Of a DNA stretch of 64,000 nucleotides, positions 44,132 to 53,180 are shown one piece after another. Under the pieces are notes generated by a model. The model saw only the letters and a program-made list of their open reading frames with translations. It did no database searches and had not been told where the DNA came from. The first letter of the stretch is position 1. Every line of letters begins with the position of its first letter. Made by a program: the position numbers and the translations under genes. Location of the stretch: contig DANP01000028.1 of NCBI GenBank assembly GCA_002499905.1, positions 2,358 through 66,357 of the forward strand, in the 5' to 3' direction. The DNA is from Methanolinea sp. UBA277. Lineage in GTDB: Archaea; Halobacteriota; Methanomicrobia; Methanomicrobiales; Methanospirillaceae.

Positions 44132-44935
44132 ATGTATGCCCGCGAAATAACAGAAACCTCAAAATCTGCACTGCTCGAACTCGGCCTCTCATTGCAGATG
44201 TACCGGAACGATATGGTGCTCTCGGGAGGATGGGCTCCATACTTTATTACGGAAAATTACTTTGAGCATTGCGGAAGTATCGATATCGATCTTGTCCTTA
44301 AGACAACCATCATGCCAAAATATGAGAGTATCAGGAACATTGTCACCGATCTCGGATATGTTGAGGAAAACCATTTCAGGTTCACCAAAAACGTAAAATC
44401 TCCGGTCGATGGAAAATATTATCCGATCCGTATCGATTTCCTGTGCGATAAATGCGAACTGGGATACCATTTCAGAGTCCAGCCCGATCTGGAAGCGTTC
44501 ATGTTCGAGGGTGCCGATATCGCCTTTGATTTTAATTTTGAAAAAGAGATAGAAACAACCCTGCCAGAGAACGGGGTCGATAAAATGGTCTTCAAGGTTC
44601 TCGATTTTACAGGATCGATAATTTTGAAAGGCCAGGCATTGCAGGGCCGGAAAAACCTGAAGGATGCATACGATATTTTTGCACTCACTCACTATTTGGG
44701 TGGACCTGAACAAGCCGCTCAATATTTCAACCGGAATTTTGTCAAGAAGGGAGTCTCCAGGGAAAAAAGAGAACTTGCAAGGAATTCACTGGCAGTGATA
44801 CGGCGAAAGTTCCGGGACGGGACGTCTGCGGGACCCTTTGATGTTGAAACTTTTACTGAAGCAAAATACCGGAGAAATGTCATAGCTGCCCAGGTGAACA
44901 AATTCTTAGAGAATCTGGATGCTATAGAGTCTTAA
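44132..44935 (+). CDS. AbiEii-like nucleotidyltransferase toxin
   Basis: A 267-residue protein with a DNA polymerase beta-like nucleotidyltransferase core: SGGWAPYF (G32, G33), GSIDIDLVL (D51, D53), a third carboxylate candidate in RIDFLCD, and KGQALQGRKNLKDAYDIFAL, the lysine-and-DxxD region typical of AbiEii/DUF1814-like enzymes. Related toxins (AbiEii, MenT) add nucleotides to RNA such as tRNA ends and stop growth. Together with the gene before it this is a complete type IV pair. Base composition is between host and RT operon. Confidence 0.8.
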   Translation: MYAREITETSKSALLELGLSLQMYRNDMVLSGGWAPYFITENYFEHCGSIDIDLVLKTTIMPKYESIRNIVTDLGYVEENHFRFTKNVKSPVDGKYYPIRIDFLCDKCELGYHFRVQPDLEAFMFEGADIAFDFNFEKEIETTLPENGVDKMVFKVLDFTGSIILKGQALQGRKNLKDAYDIFALTHYLGGPEQAAQYFNRNFVKKGVSREKRELARNSLAVIRRKFRDGTSAGPFDVETFTEAKYRRNVIAAQVNKFLENLDAIES

Positions 44936-45079
44936 GAAACTCAACAGGCCCTAAAATGCTGGTTGAGCAATAAAGAGAACAGTTTCAGATCGTTGAATTG
45001 TCCATCAGGGACCTGCCCGCTCTGACCCCAGATGCGCGGGGATCATTCGTGGTGATGGGCAGGGGGACCAGGGCGCGCG

Positions 45080-45259
45080 AAGCAGGATCTCTCCCGCATG
45101 GACACCGAGATCCAGACCCTGGAACGGGGCGAGGCGATCATCAGCTCGCTCAACATCCCCTTCCCGGTCAGCACCCGGATCCACCTGTTTGAGGACTACC
45201 TGCCGGAAATAGATACGCAGAAGAAGAGTATCAGTGACGGGTTGAAAACCGGGTTTTGA
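45080..45259 (+). pseudogene. 3' remnant of a HerA/DUF87-type ATPase
   Basis: The frame 45080-45259 reads KQDLSRMDTEIQTLERGEAI and goes on with ISSLNIPFPVSTRIHLFEDY before a stop. The ERGEAI...IPFPV...RIHLFEDYL pattern is the usual C-terminus of HerA-like (DUF87) hexameric DNA translocases. No Walker A or B part is upstream; a GC-rich 80-base lead-in is in another frame and the AbiE genes precede it. It is therefore a truncated remnant, host-like in base composition. Confidence 0.6.
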
Positions 45260-45267
45260 CCCGGGAT

Positions 45268-45795
45268 TCAGGGTTTCTTTTTCTCTTTTACTTCGATAGT
45301 TTTATCGATCTTTCTGATGGAGACGCCATTAATTACCGCGTCCCCTCCCGCGATATACCGCTTGATGACCATGCCAAGGACCTCCACGACATCGCCCACC
45401 TTGATCTTCTCTTCCGGCTGGGTGAACATCTTGACCGATATCTCACCACTGCGGTCGGCAACTATGTACTGGGGGCGGTTGAGGAACTGGAAATAGACTC
45501 TCTCAACAACTCCTTCGATCCTGACTGGTTCGCCAACCATGTTCAGGTTGATCATCTTGATGCGGACCGGCCGGGCTTCCCGTTCATACTGCGGCCTGAA
45601 ATCGGCATACTCTTTCTGGCTCATATAGTTGAGACCAAGCGGAATTACCAGGAGCAGAACGAGTGTCGGGATACCCCATAGCAAGACCCGGGTATCTCTG
45701 CTCACGAAAAAGGCATACGCCAAAAAGATGGTGAAGATCGCAACCACCACAAGGGCGATGGGTGAGATCTTCAGTCTGATTGTTCCAATTTTCAT
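45268..45795 (-). CDS. membrane-anchored OB-fold-like protein
   Basis: A 175-residue protein with two N-terminal membrane helices (IALVVVAIFTIFLAYAFFV, VLLWGIPTLVLLLVIPLGL) and a C-terminal soluble domain: GEPVRIEGVVERVYFQFLNR, ADRSGEISVKMF, KVGDVVEVLGMVIKRY. The strand pattern looks like a small OB fold of the kind found in NfeD and nucleic-acid-binding proteins. It follows fdhC by 10 bases, so it is co-transcribed. Function unknown. Confidence 0.7.
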   Translation of the reverse strand: MKIGTIRLKISPIALVVVAIFTIFLAYAFFVSRDTRVLLWGIPTLVLLLVIPLGLNYMSQKEYADFRPQYEREARPVRIKMINLNMVGEPVRIEGVVERVYFQFLNRPQYIVADRSGEISVKMFTQPEEKIKVGDVVEVLGMVIKRYIAGGDAVINGVSIRKIDKTIEVKEKKKP

Positions 45796-45805
45796 TTAAT
45801 CCCAA

Positions 45806-46684
45806 TTACTTGAGTGCTGCGATCTCTTTCCGGAAGGCGACCCAGTATATGATACCGACGAAGAACAACCCGCCGATAATATTACCGATGGTGACCACGA
45901 TGACGTTGTTTGTCCACATGGTAACCCAGGTCAGCCCTGCGTTAATCTTGGCTGGATCAGTGATAAAGCCCTGGGTGAGTATACCGGCAGGAATGAAATA
46001 CATGTTGGCGATACTGTGCTCGAACCCGGATGAGACGAAGGCCATGATCGGGAACCAGATCCCAAAGAACTTTCCTATCAGGTCATCGGCGCAGATACCG
46101 AGGAGCACGGCCAGGTTGACCAGCCAGTTACAAGCGATGGCTTTCACGAAGCACGACCATTGGGCGGCCATACTTACATAACTGACTTTTGCCCCTGCGA
46201 TGGCGATTGCCCGTGTTCCGAATGCCGTCACGGTTACCGCTCCAGCTGCATCCCATGAGCTGAACGGTCCGTAGGCCATGATGTAGGCATAGACGATGGA
46301 ACCGATCAGGTTTCCGATGTATACCCAGACCCAGAGGTTCAGCACCTGGGCCCAGCTGATCTTGTGGATAAAAGCAGCCATCGGGGCAAGCATCGCGTCA
46401 CCAGTGAAGAGTTCTGCACCGGTAAGGACGATGATAATAAGCCCAACAGGGAACACCGCTCCCGTAATGAGCTGCGCAAATCCTGCGCTGGCAGTGCCAT
46501 AGCGCAGTGCCGCATCGGATGCTGCGATGCCGGTACTACATACGGTTGCGAGGGCACCTCCCATAGCGATATAGGCGCCGGCCATAAACCCACGAAGGAG
46601 CATGTTCCATGCAGGCAGCCCTACTTTGTACTTCCCAGCATCGCCGGCCTTTGCGACGATTGCGACTGGGGGATGAAATGTCAT
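45806..46684 (-). CDS. fdhC: formate/nitrite transporter, FdhC type
   Basis: A 292-residue six-helix FNT channel with the family motifs GFMAGAYIAMGGALA, GLIIIVLTGAELFTGDAML, VYIGNLIGS, IACNWLVNLAV and GFEHSIANMYFIPAGI. In hydrogenotrophic methanogens FdhC takes up formate as an electron and carbon source. No formate dehydrogenase genes are in the window. It reads on the minus strand behind pyrK, with an AT-rich 215-base leader region, and leads into the OB-like gene. Confidence 0.92.
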   Translation of the reverse strand: MTFHPPVAIVAKAGDAGKYKVGLPAWNMLLRGFMAGAYIAMGGALATVCSTGIAASDAALRYGTASAGFAQLITGAVFPVGLIIIVLTGAELFTGDAMLAPMAAFIHKISWAQVLNLWVWVYIGNLIGSIVYAYIMAYGPFSSWDAAGAVTVTAFGTRAIAIAGAKVSYVSMAAQWSCFVKAIACNWLVNLAVLLGICADDLIGKFFGIWFPIMAFVSSGFEHSIANMYFIPAGILTQGFITDPAKINAGLTWVTMWTNNVIVVTIGNIIGGLFFVGIIYWVAFRKEIAALK

Positions 46685-46870
46685 TTTCTACACACCTCTC
46701 GAATGTCTACCTTAACCAATAACCCCAAACTCACTTCTTGTATAGGGTCAAAATTAAAATCTTTTCTGGTGTTATTAATAACTTTCTAATTGATTTTAGG
46801 GATTCAATTGTTTTTTTATTCCCTTTAAAAAGAGAACAGCAAATATATTCTCCGTGTGGAAGAAAAATGT

Positions 46871-46882
46871 TTGTATATATAG
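46871..46882 (-). promoter_or_regulatory. strong TATA box upstream of fdhC
   Basis: On the minus strand this reads CTATATATACAA, the best TATA match in the gap between pyrK and fdhC. Starting about 25 bases on, the leader to the fdhC ATG at 46684 would be about 160 bases, long for an archaeal mRNA. The leader is rich in A/T and could hold regulation. Confidence 0.5.
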
Positions 46883-46899
46883 TTCTCGTTTCTCCCGTT

Positions 46900-47664
46900 T
46901 CAGACCGGTCGTTTCCTGCCGCTCGCGTCGCGACGGTAACGACCGAATTCTGACCGGAGCAGGAGGTCACCAGCGAAGACCGGGCCGTCCCTGCAGACCC
47001 GGAGGCCGTCCGGGTCGATACAGCAGGATCCGCACAGCCCGATGCCGCACTTCATGTAGCGGTGGAGGCTGAAAAATCCGCGGCTGGCAATCCCCAGCTG
47101 GTCAATAGTGCATAGCACGGCATGCATCATTCGCTCAGGGCCGCACACGCAGATCCGGTCGTATCCGCCAGGATCCTCCCGGGCGAGGAGATCGGTGACG
47201 AACCCGTGGTGCCCGGCTGAACCGTCATCGGTTGCCAGGAGCAGCCGGGTAGCACCGGGAAGCTCATGGCTGAAGAGGAGCTCGTCTGCGCTCCGCGCAC
47301 CCAGCAGCAGGGTATCCACGCGGCCGCCCATGACCAGGGGGCGGAGGGGGGCGGCACCGACCCCCCCGGCGAGAGCAAGGATCCTGCCGTCATCCGGAAA
47401 CCCGTTCCCGAACGGCCCGCGGATCCCCAGCAGGTCACCCTCCTGCAGACTGCAGAGGGCGGCAGTGGACTCCCCGACCTTCTGGACGGTGATAGAGCAT
47501 GGTGAGGAGAGCGCCATCGGCACCTCATCCACGCCCGGCACCCAGACCATTACGAACTGCCCTGCCCGGAAGGCAAGCGGCTCCGTGAAATACAGTGTCC
47601 GTACTGACGGGGTCTCCTCTACGATCTCCGTAATCCCGCAGGCCCGGGGGAATCCGTCAGTCAT
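46900..47664 (-). CDS. pyrK: dihydroorotate dehydrogenase electron-transfer subunit
   Basis: A 254-residue PyrK: N-terminal FAD-binding barrel (FRAGQFVMVWVPG, VPMALSSP), NAD-binding region (LALAGGVGAAPLRPLV, VCGPERMMHAVL) and the C-terminal 2Fe-2S ligands CGIGLCGSCCIDPDGLRVC. It passes electrons from the FMN subunit PyrD to NAD+. The ATG at 47664 overlaps the pyrD end by 8 bases, so I drop the 20 extra codons of the open frame to 47724. Confidence 0.92.
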   Translation of the reverse strand: MTDGFPRACGITEIVEETPSVRTLYFTEPLAFRAGQFVMVWVPGVDEVPMALSSPCSITVQKVGESTAALCSLQEGDLLGIRGPFGNGFPDDGRILALAGGVGAAPLRPLVMGGRVDTLLLGARSADELLFSHELPGATRLLLATDDGSAGHHGFVTDLLAREDPGGYDRICVCGPERMMHAVLCTIDQLGIASRGFFSLHRYMKCGIGLCGSCCIDPDGLRVCRDGPVFAGDLLLRSEFGRYRRDASGRKRPV

Positions 47665-48547
47665 GAGCACACCCCACCAGCTCCTCTGCCGGAATCCCGT
47701 CCGCGCTGTAGAGGTCAGCTGCAATATCCCTGAATACCCTCGGATTGTCCTTCACCGCTGTGCCGATTTCCACGGCGGCCGCACCGGCCATCATCATCTC
47801 CAGCACGTCACGCGCTGTCGCAATCCCCCCGCACCCGATGATCGGGACCGAACATGCCTCATAGAGTTCATAGACGCACCGGACAGCGATGGGGAAGATT
47901 GCCTTTCCCGAGAGCCCGCCGAAGCGGTTACCGAGCACCGGGCGCCGGAGTTCGGGGGATATCCGCATAGCCTTCACCGTGTTGATTGCAACGATGGCGG
48001 ATGCGCCCCCCCGCTCTGCAGCCAGGCCGCATGCGGTGATATCCGTGACATTGGGGGTAAGTTTGACCCAGACCGGGATGCCGAGCCCGCTGACCGCACG
48101 AGTGCACTCCTCGACCAGGCGCGGATCAGCCCCGAGCGAGGCGCCGTATCCCGCAGCGTGGGGGCAGCTCAGGTTCAGCTCAAATGCTGCTATCCGTCCC
48201 ACAAACCACCCGGCAACGGTCCGGAACTCTTCGGGACTCCCCCCATACATGCTGGCGATGACCGGTTTTCCCTCCAGGGGGGTGAGCTCGTCAACAAACT
48301 CTCTCGAGGGGTTTGGCAGGCCCATGGCGTTCAGGACCCCGCCCTCGACCTCGACCACGCAGGGGCCGGGATGACCTTCGCAGGGATACGGTCCGATGGA
48401 CTTGGTGACCACCCCGCCCGCCCCGTTCTCCAGCATCCGGGCCAGGGACGACCCCGTTGTCCCGAGGATTCCTGCAGCGAGGAGGAGGTGGTTGTCCAGG
48501 GACACTCCCCCGATACGCACGGTTCCGGATCGCAGTCTTGGCAGCAC
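47657..48547 (-). CDS. pyrD: dihydroorotate dehydrogenase, catalytic subunit (class 1B)
   Basis: A 296-residue FMN barrel: ILGTTGSSLARMLENGAGGVVTKSIG, NAMGLPNPS, and ELNLSCPHAAG with the class 1 catalytic Cys, then WVKLTPN, NTVKAM, GLSGKAIFPIA and IIGCGGIATARDVLEMMMAGA. It oxidises dihydroorotate to orotate in pyrimidine synthesis with PyrK as partner. Operon with pyrK (8-base overlap). It is divergent from the malate dehydrogenase gene with 56 bases between. Confidence 0.95.
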   Translation of the reverse strand: MLPRLRSGTVRIGGVSLDNHLLLAAGILGTTGSSLARMLENGAGGVVTKSIGPYPCEGHPGPCVVEVEGGVLNAMGLPNPSREFVDELTPLEGKPVIASMYGGSPEEFRTVAGWFVGRIAAFELNLSCPHAAGYGASLGADPRLVEECTRAVSGLGIPVWVKLTPNVTDITACGLAAERGGASAIVAINTVKAMRISPELRRPVLGNRFGGLSGKAIFPIAVRCVYELYEACSVPIIGCGGIATARDVLEMMMAGAAAVEIGTAVKDNPRVFRDIAADLYSADGIPAEELVGCAHD

Positions 48548-48603
48548 GGTCTGATTCTCCAGATGGTTGTATTATATTTCAGGGCTCCCCAATATTGAGG
48601 ATT

Positions 48604-49470
48604 ATGACCAGGCTCGCGGTGCTGGGGGTAGGGAGGGTCGGTGGGGAAGTGGCGTTCCTCTCGTCAGTCCTCGGGCTTGCGGACGAGCTGGTCCTCTTTG
48701 ATACCGCTGAGTCGCTGCTCCGTTCCCAGGTACTCGATCTCATCCATACCGGGCTCGATATCACAGTCAGCACCGACTGGCGTGATACTGCAGAGGCCGA
48801 CATCTGCGTCTTTGCCGCGGGGCTCCCCCGGAATCCTGCGGTGAAGACCCGGGCGGACCTGCTCTCGGTCAACCTGCCGGTGGCAGCAAGCTGCAGCCGG
48901 GCGCTGGCCCGGTTCTCCGGTGTGCTGATCACCGTGACCAACCCGATGGATGCAAATAACTATTATCTCTGCCGGAATACGGGACTTAACCCCCGGCAGT
49001 GCATCGGCTTCGGCGGACAGCTCGACAGTGCCCGGTTCGGAACCGTGCTGCGCGAACGCAGGATCCCCGGCATGGCGTGGGTGCTCGGTGAGCACGGTGA
49101 GCACCAGGTGCCCGTCTTCTCCCGGCTGGAGCAGGAGGTCGCACCAGATACCCGGGAGGAGATCCTCGGGAACCTCCTGACGGCGAGCATGGAGGTGATC
49201 CGGGGCAAGGGAGGCACGGAATTCGGACCAGCCGTGCACATCACCAGACTCATCAGGACCATCGCCCGGGATGAACGGGTCCCGGTTCCCTGCTCATGTG
49301 TGCTGGACGGGGAGTACGGGTTTGGCCGGTGCTCCCTTGGCGTCCCCGCGGTTATCGGCAGGGACGGGATCCGCTCCATCGAGGAATGGGACCTGGATCC
49401 CTGGGAGCGGGAAAAATTCCAGGCCGCCGGTGCATTCGTCACCGACCTCTGCACCAGGCTTGGCATCTGA
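48604..49470 (+). CDS. mdh: malate/lactate dehydrogenase
   Basis: A 288-residue NAD(P)-dependent dehydrogenase of the L-LDH/MDH superfamily. Dinucleotide loop LAVLGVGRVGGEVAFL, substrate-loop arginine in GLPRNPAVKTRADLL, VTNPMDANNYY and the catalytic His in VLGEHGEHQVPVFS. The Arg in the loop favours malate over lactate. The Rossmann start fixes the ATG at 48604; the frame back to 48457 is antisense to pyrD. It feeds the reductive branch toward fumarate and succinate in methanogens. Its end is 10 bases from polB. Confidence 0.9.
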   Translation: MTRLAVLGVGRVGGEVAFLSSVLGLADELVLFDTAESLLRSQVLDLIHTGLDITVSTDWRDTAEADICVFAAGLPRNPAVKTRADLLSVNLPVAASCSRALARFSGVLITVTNPMDANNYYLCRNTGLNPRQCIGFGGQLDSARFGTVLRERRIPGMAWVLGEHGEHQVPVFSRLEQEVAPDTREEILGNLLTASMEVIRGKGGTEFGPAVHITRLIRTIARDERVPVPCSCVLDGEYGFGRCSLGVPAVIGRDGIRSIEEWDLDPWEREKFQAAGAFVTDLCTRLGI

Positions 49471-49480
49471 AACGAACGGC

Positions 49481-51949
49481 ATGAAGAGCGAGAACAAACG
49501 CCCCGGGACCGGGAGTGCGGACAGCGGCGGAGAAATCCCGGCCGGGGAGATAACCATCGACATCAACCAGGTGGAGTACTCCGTCGGCCATGAGGGCCCG
49601 GTCATCCACATCTTCGGTCGCGATCCCGACCGGCAGTCCCGCCACCTCCAGGTCACCGGCTTTCGCCCCTACTTCTATGCTCCGGCCACCCAGGTGGATG
49701 CCGCAGCCCACCCTGTACAGGTGACGGTCGAAGAGGGCGCTGCCTACCGCTCGATCAGGGGCGAGACGCTCCGAAGACTCTATACCATAAAACCGACCGA
49801 TGTCCGTGAGCTCCGCGACCGGTACACCCACTACGAGGCCGATATCCTGTTCACCACCCGGTTCATGATCGACCGGGGGTTGACCGGCGGGATATCCGCC
49901 CCGGCCCCGGTCTGCCCGTACCAGGACGTCCGGTCCGCCGAAGTCTCGTGCCCGGCACGGATCTGCATCCTCGATATCGAGTGCGAGGACGAGCGGGGGT
50001 TCCCGGAACCGGCACGCGATGCTGTGATCTGCATCACCTGCTGGGATTCGTTTGACGGTAACTACACGAGTTTCATCTTCGCCCCGGGAACGGACCACTG
50101 CGACCTCTCGGTCCTCTCTACCCGGGAAGGACTGGAGAACGGGTGCTTCTGCGCGGGAACGCACGATATCCGTACCTACCAGACCGAACGCGCGATGTTT
50201 GATGGTTTTGCCGCCTATATCCGGGATCGGGACCCGGATATCATCTCCGGCTGGAACTTCCTGGAATTCGACCTCCCCTACATAGTGAAGCGGATGGATG
50301 CCCTTGGCCTAAACCCGGTCTCGCTCGCCCGGCTCGAAGGCCCGACCGAACGGAACACCCTCCGCGGGAGGACGGTCTTTGACCTTCTTGCGGCCTACCG
50401 GAAGATGCATGCCACCCAGCGGGAGTCTTACCGTCTCGATGCTGTGGCCGAGGCAGAGGTTGGAGAGACCAAGGTCCGGTACACCGGCACCATCAGCGAA
50501 CTCTGGAAGAACGATCCCTGCCTCCTGGTCGAGTACAACTTCAAGGACGTCGAGCTCTGCGTGGCCATCAACGAGAAGAACAAGATCATCGAGTTCTACC
50601 GCGAGATAGCCCGCTACGTCGGTTGCCCGCTCGAACGGACCCTGAACTCCTCGAGCGTCATCGACGTCTTTGTCCTGCGGAGAGCCTTCGGGCAGTATGT
50701 CCTCCCCTCGAAAGGTTATGCCCCGTCCGAGGAGTTTGAGGGAGCAACGGTCTTTGAGCCCAGCCGGGGGGTGCGGGAGAATGTGGTGGTTCTTGACCTC
50801 ACGTCCCTCTATCCCATGGCCATGATGACCATCAACGCCTCACCGGAGACCAAGGACCCGGCCGGAGAGCTGAAGGCCCCGAACGGGATCCGGTTCAGGA
50901 GAGAGCCGGATGGTCTCACGCGGAGCATCATCAGCGACCTCCTGATCGAGCGGGAGGAGAAGAAGAAGCAGCGGAACCAGTATCCCCTCGGCTCTCCCGA
51001 GTATGTCCTCTACGACCTGCAGCAGAACGTCCTGAAGGTGATCATGAACACCTACTACGGGGTAAGCGGGTATACGCGGTTCAGGCTCTATGACCGGGAG
51101 ATCGGCGCGGCGGTAACCTCGGTCGGGCGCGCGATCATCGAGCACACCCGGGCGGTCATCGAGAGGCTTGGCTACCGGGTCATCTATGGGGATACCGATT
51201 CCTGCATGGTGCTGATACCCCCCGGGAGTATCGAAGAGACCATTGAGAAGGCGCGCGGGATCGAGGATGCGGTGAACCGGAGCTATGCAGAGTTCGCCCT
51301 TCGGGAGCTTGGGGCGGAACGCCACTATTTCTCTATCAAGTTCGAGAAAATCTACCGGCGGTTCTTCCAGGCTGGAAAGAAGAAGCGGTATGCCGGGCAC
51401 CTTACCTGGAAGGAGGGGAAGAGCGCTGATGAGATCGACGTGGTGGGCTTTGAGATACGCAGGAGCGACTCCCCTCAGATCACCAGGACGGTCCAAAAAA
51501 GGGTGATGGAGATGATTCTCCATGGAGAGGAGTACGAGACCATCAAGAACTACCTCGGGGACGTCATCAGGAACTACCGGGCCGGGAGGTACTCGCTCGA
51601 CGAGATCGGTATCCCCGGCGGAATCGGGAAGGATCTCGAAGACTACCAGACCGACGATGCCCACATCAGGGGGGCGAAATACGCCAATGAGCACCTCGGG
51701 ATGGAGTTTACGAAGGGGAGCAAACCGAAAAGGGTCTACATCAGGAACGTCACGGCCAGATACCGGAAGACCGATGTGCTCTGTTTCGAGTACGGCGACC
51801 AGGTGCCCCCGGAGTTCCAGGTGGACTGGGAGCTGATGCTCGAAAAGACGCTCCGCCAGCCAATCTCCCGGATCATAGGATCGCTCGGCTGGGACTGGAC
51901 CGACATCGACCCCTCACGGACCACGCTGGCCCAGTGGGGCATCGGCTGA
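49481..51949 (+). CDS. polB: DNA polymerase B family (PolB)
   Basis: An 822-residue replicative-type polymerase. Exonuclease motifs: ICILDIECED near residue 164, GWNFLEFDLPYI, and YNFKDVELC. Polymerase motifs: A DLTSLYPMAMM near 438, B KVIMNTYYGVSGYTR near 520, C YGDTDSC near 569, and KKKRYAG. It is complete for proofreading and synthesis. The start ATG 49481 follows mdh by 10 bases; the long frame back to 49271 overlaps mdh and is not used. It may be translated from the mdh transcript. Confidence 0.96.
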   Translation: MKSENKRPGTGSADSGGEIPAGEITIDINQVEYSVGHEGPVIHIFGRDPDRQSRHLQVTGFRPYFYAPATQVDAAAHPVQVTVEEGAAYRSIRGETLRRLYTIKPTDVRELRDRYTHYEADILFTTRFMIDRGLTGGISAPAPVCPYQDVRSAEVSCPARICILDIECEDERGFPEPARDAVICITCWDSFDGNYTSFIFAPGTDHCDLSVLSTREGLENGCFCAGTHDIRTYQTERAMFDGFAAYIRDRDPDIISGWNFLEFDLPYIVKRMDALGLNPVSLARLEGPTERNTLRGRTVFDLLAAYRKMHATQRESYRLDAVAEAEVGETKVRYTGTISELWKNDPCLLVEYNFKDVELCVAINEKNKIIEFYREIARYVGCPLERTLNSSSVIDVFVLRRAFGQYVLPSKGYAPSEEFEGATVFEPSRGVRENVVVLDLTSLYPMAMMTINASPETKDPAGELKAPNGIRFRREPDGLTRSIISDLLIEREEKKKQRNQYPLGSPEYVLYDLQQNVLKVIMNTYYGVSGYTRFRLYDREIGAAVTSVGRAIIEHTRAVIERLGYRVIYGDTDSCMVLIPPGSIEETIEKARGIEDAVNRSYAEFALRELGAERHYFSIKFEKIYRRFFQAGKKKRYAGHLTWKEGKSADEIDVVGFEIRRSDSPQITRTVQKRVMEMILHGEEYETIKNYLGDVIRNYRAGRYSLDEIGIPGGIGKDLEDYQTDDAHIRGAKYANEHLGMEFTKGSKPKRVYIRNVTARYRKTDVLCFEYGDQVPPEFQVDWELMLEKTLRQPISRIIGSLGWDWTDIDPSRTTLAQWGIG

Positions 51950-52174
51950 CAACCGGGAGAGTCGGCTCACTACCTTGATATCATGGGGACTGGCGTTATC
52001 AGGCCGGTGCCGGTGCAGACCCTGGCTCTTTCTGCAGTATTGAATATCAGCGACTGACAAACACTCCGGAAAAGGCCTGTTCACAACACCCGGCCCTCCA
52101 GGACACGAATCTGATACGGCGGAGGTTGAAGAGGGTCGGCCATCAGCGGAACAAGAGTAACCGGACCGGCCAGT

Positions 52175-52642
52175 TTACTCTTTCTCGCGGATGTACCGGA
52201 TCCCTTCGGGCTCCCGGTAATCGGTCTTGACCACAATGGTCTCAGAGATCCGGTTGAAGAGGCGGATCTTCTTTCCCGGCATGCCGAACCATCCGATGAG
52301 GCAGTCGATGGGGAGGATAAACGATTTTCCGAAACTCTCGACCAGCGCCGCGGGGAGCCGGAGCGGTTTCCCCCTCCGGTCGGTCACCCTGATGTTCAGC
52401 ACCATCTTCCCGATCGACTGCCCGTATACTCCCTCCAGTGCGGTCCAGTACACCAGGAATCCCATGCTCCTGAGGAAATAGCTGAAGTAATCCCAGGAGA
52501 ACATCCCGTTGATGAAGTGGAAGGGATTGGAGAAAATATTCAGGACCAGGCTGACCAGGATGAAATCGATCAGCCATGCCCAGAACCGGGTATCCCACCG
52601 GGCAAGGTGGAGGGTCTCAAATTCGTCATCGCTCTCATCCAT
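52175..52642 (-). CDS. RDD-family membrane protein
   Basis: A 155-residue protein with the RDD pattern: RFWAWLIDFILVSLVLNIF for helix 1, YWTALEGVYGQSIGKMVLNIRVTD for the conserved middle, and a third helix near FILPIDCLIGWFG. RDD proteins are small membrane proteins of unclear role, in some cases linked to Na+/H+ exchange. It reads alone on the minus strand after a 225-base gap without genes. Confidence 0.85.
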   Translation of the reverse strand: MDESDDEFETLHLARWDTRFWAWLIDFILVSLVLNIFSNPFHFINGMFSWDYFSYFLRSMGFLVYWTALEGVYGQSIGKMVLNIRVTDRRGKPLRLPAALVESFGKSFILPIDCLIGWFGMPGKKIRLFNRISETIVVKTDYREPEGIRYIREKE

Positions 52643-52684
52643 CAGCTATCACGCAGCTGTAGCGTATGTACCCTTTTAACATAA

Positions 52685-53152
52685 TCACATCTGTTTGTCT
52701 GCGATTACCAGCCTGGAAACCTCTGTGCCGGTCTCTCCGCGCTGGATAACCGAGGTAATGGAGGAGAGAAGGGTGCCATCGGAGGAGGAGATGCGGAGAC
52801 GGAAAGTATATTCGGCAGCCGGGTCGCGTTCCGCCACTACCTCCATAGTGAGCGGATTGGCGGATGAAAGAGAGACCTGCTCACCCTCAGCCGAGCGAAT
52901 AATGGTGTCATTTTCCAGGAGCTCCCAGGAGACCAGGAATGTCCTTTCTCCGGCTGTTTCCGGAATTAAAGAGAAGGTGATATGGTCGTCATACGAACGG
53001 ATTTCGGATGTGATATTTCCGGCTGTAAAAAGAACCGAGGTGTCATCCGGTGCGGAATTGACAGGAGATTCACCCTGCATGACCACGAACCCTGCCGTAC
53101 AGATGAGGAGAATCACTACCAGGGAACCAGCGATTACTACATTCATTCGCAT
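52685..53152 (-). CDS. membrane-anchored beta-domain protein, unknown
   Basis: From the ATG at 53152 (or 53146) the 155-residue product starts with an anchor helix (NVVIAGSLVVILLICTAGFVVM) and has an outward domain of about 125 residues rich in beta strands (ITSEIRSYDDHITFSLIP, TFLVSWELLENDTII, YTFRLRISSSDGTLL). The frame continues upstream to 53272, but that part runs through the promoter region. I do not recognise a family. It is divergent from cfbB/cbiA. Confidence 0.6.
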   Translation of the reverse strand: MRMNVVIAGSLVVILLICTAGFVVMQGESPVNSAPDDTSVLFTAGNITSEIRSYDDHITFSLIPETAGERTFLVSWELLENDTIIRSAEGEQVSLSSANPLTMEVVAERDPAAEYTFRLRISSSDGTLLSSITSVIQRGETGTEVSRLVIADKQM

Positions 53153-53180
53153 AGTATCCCAAAAAAATTTACTTGTGCCT

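Noticed and set aside
44998..45192. 64-codon plus-strand frame after the AbiE pair
   Set aside because: It turns Gly/His/Pro-rich after about 25 codons, while the adjacent frame from 45080 reads as a HerA-like tail, so this is part of a broken gene, not a gene itself.
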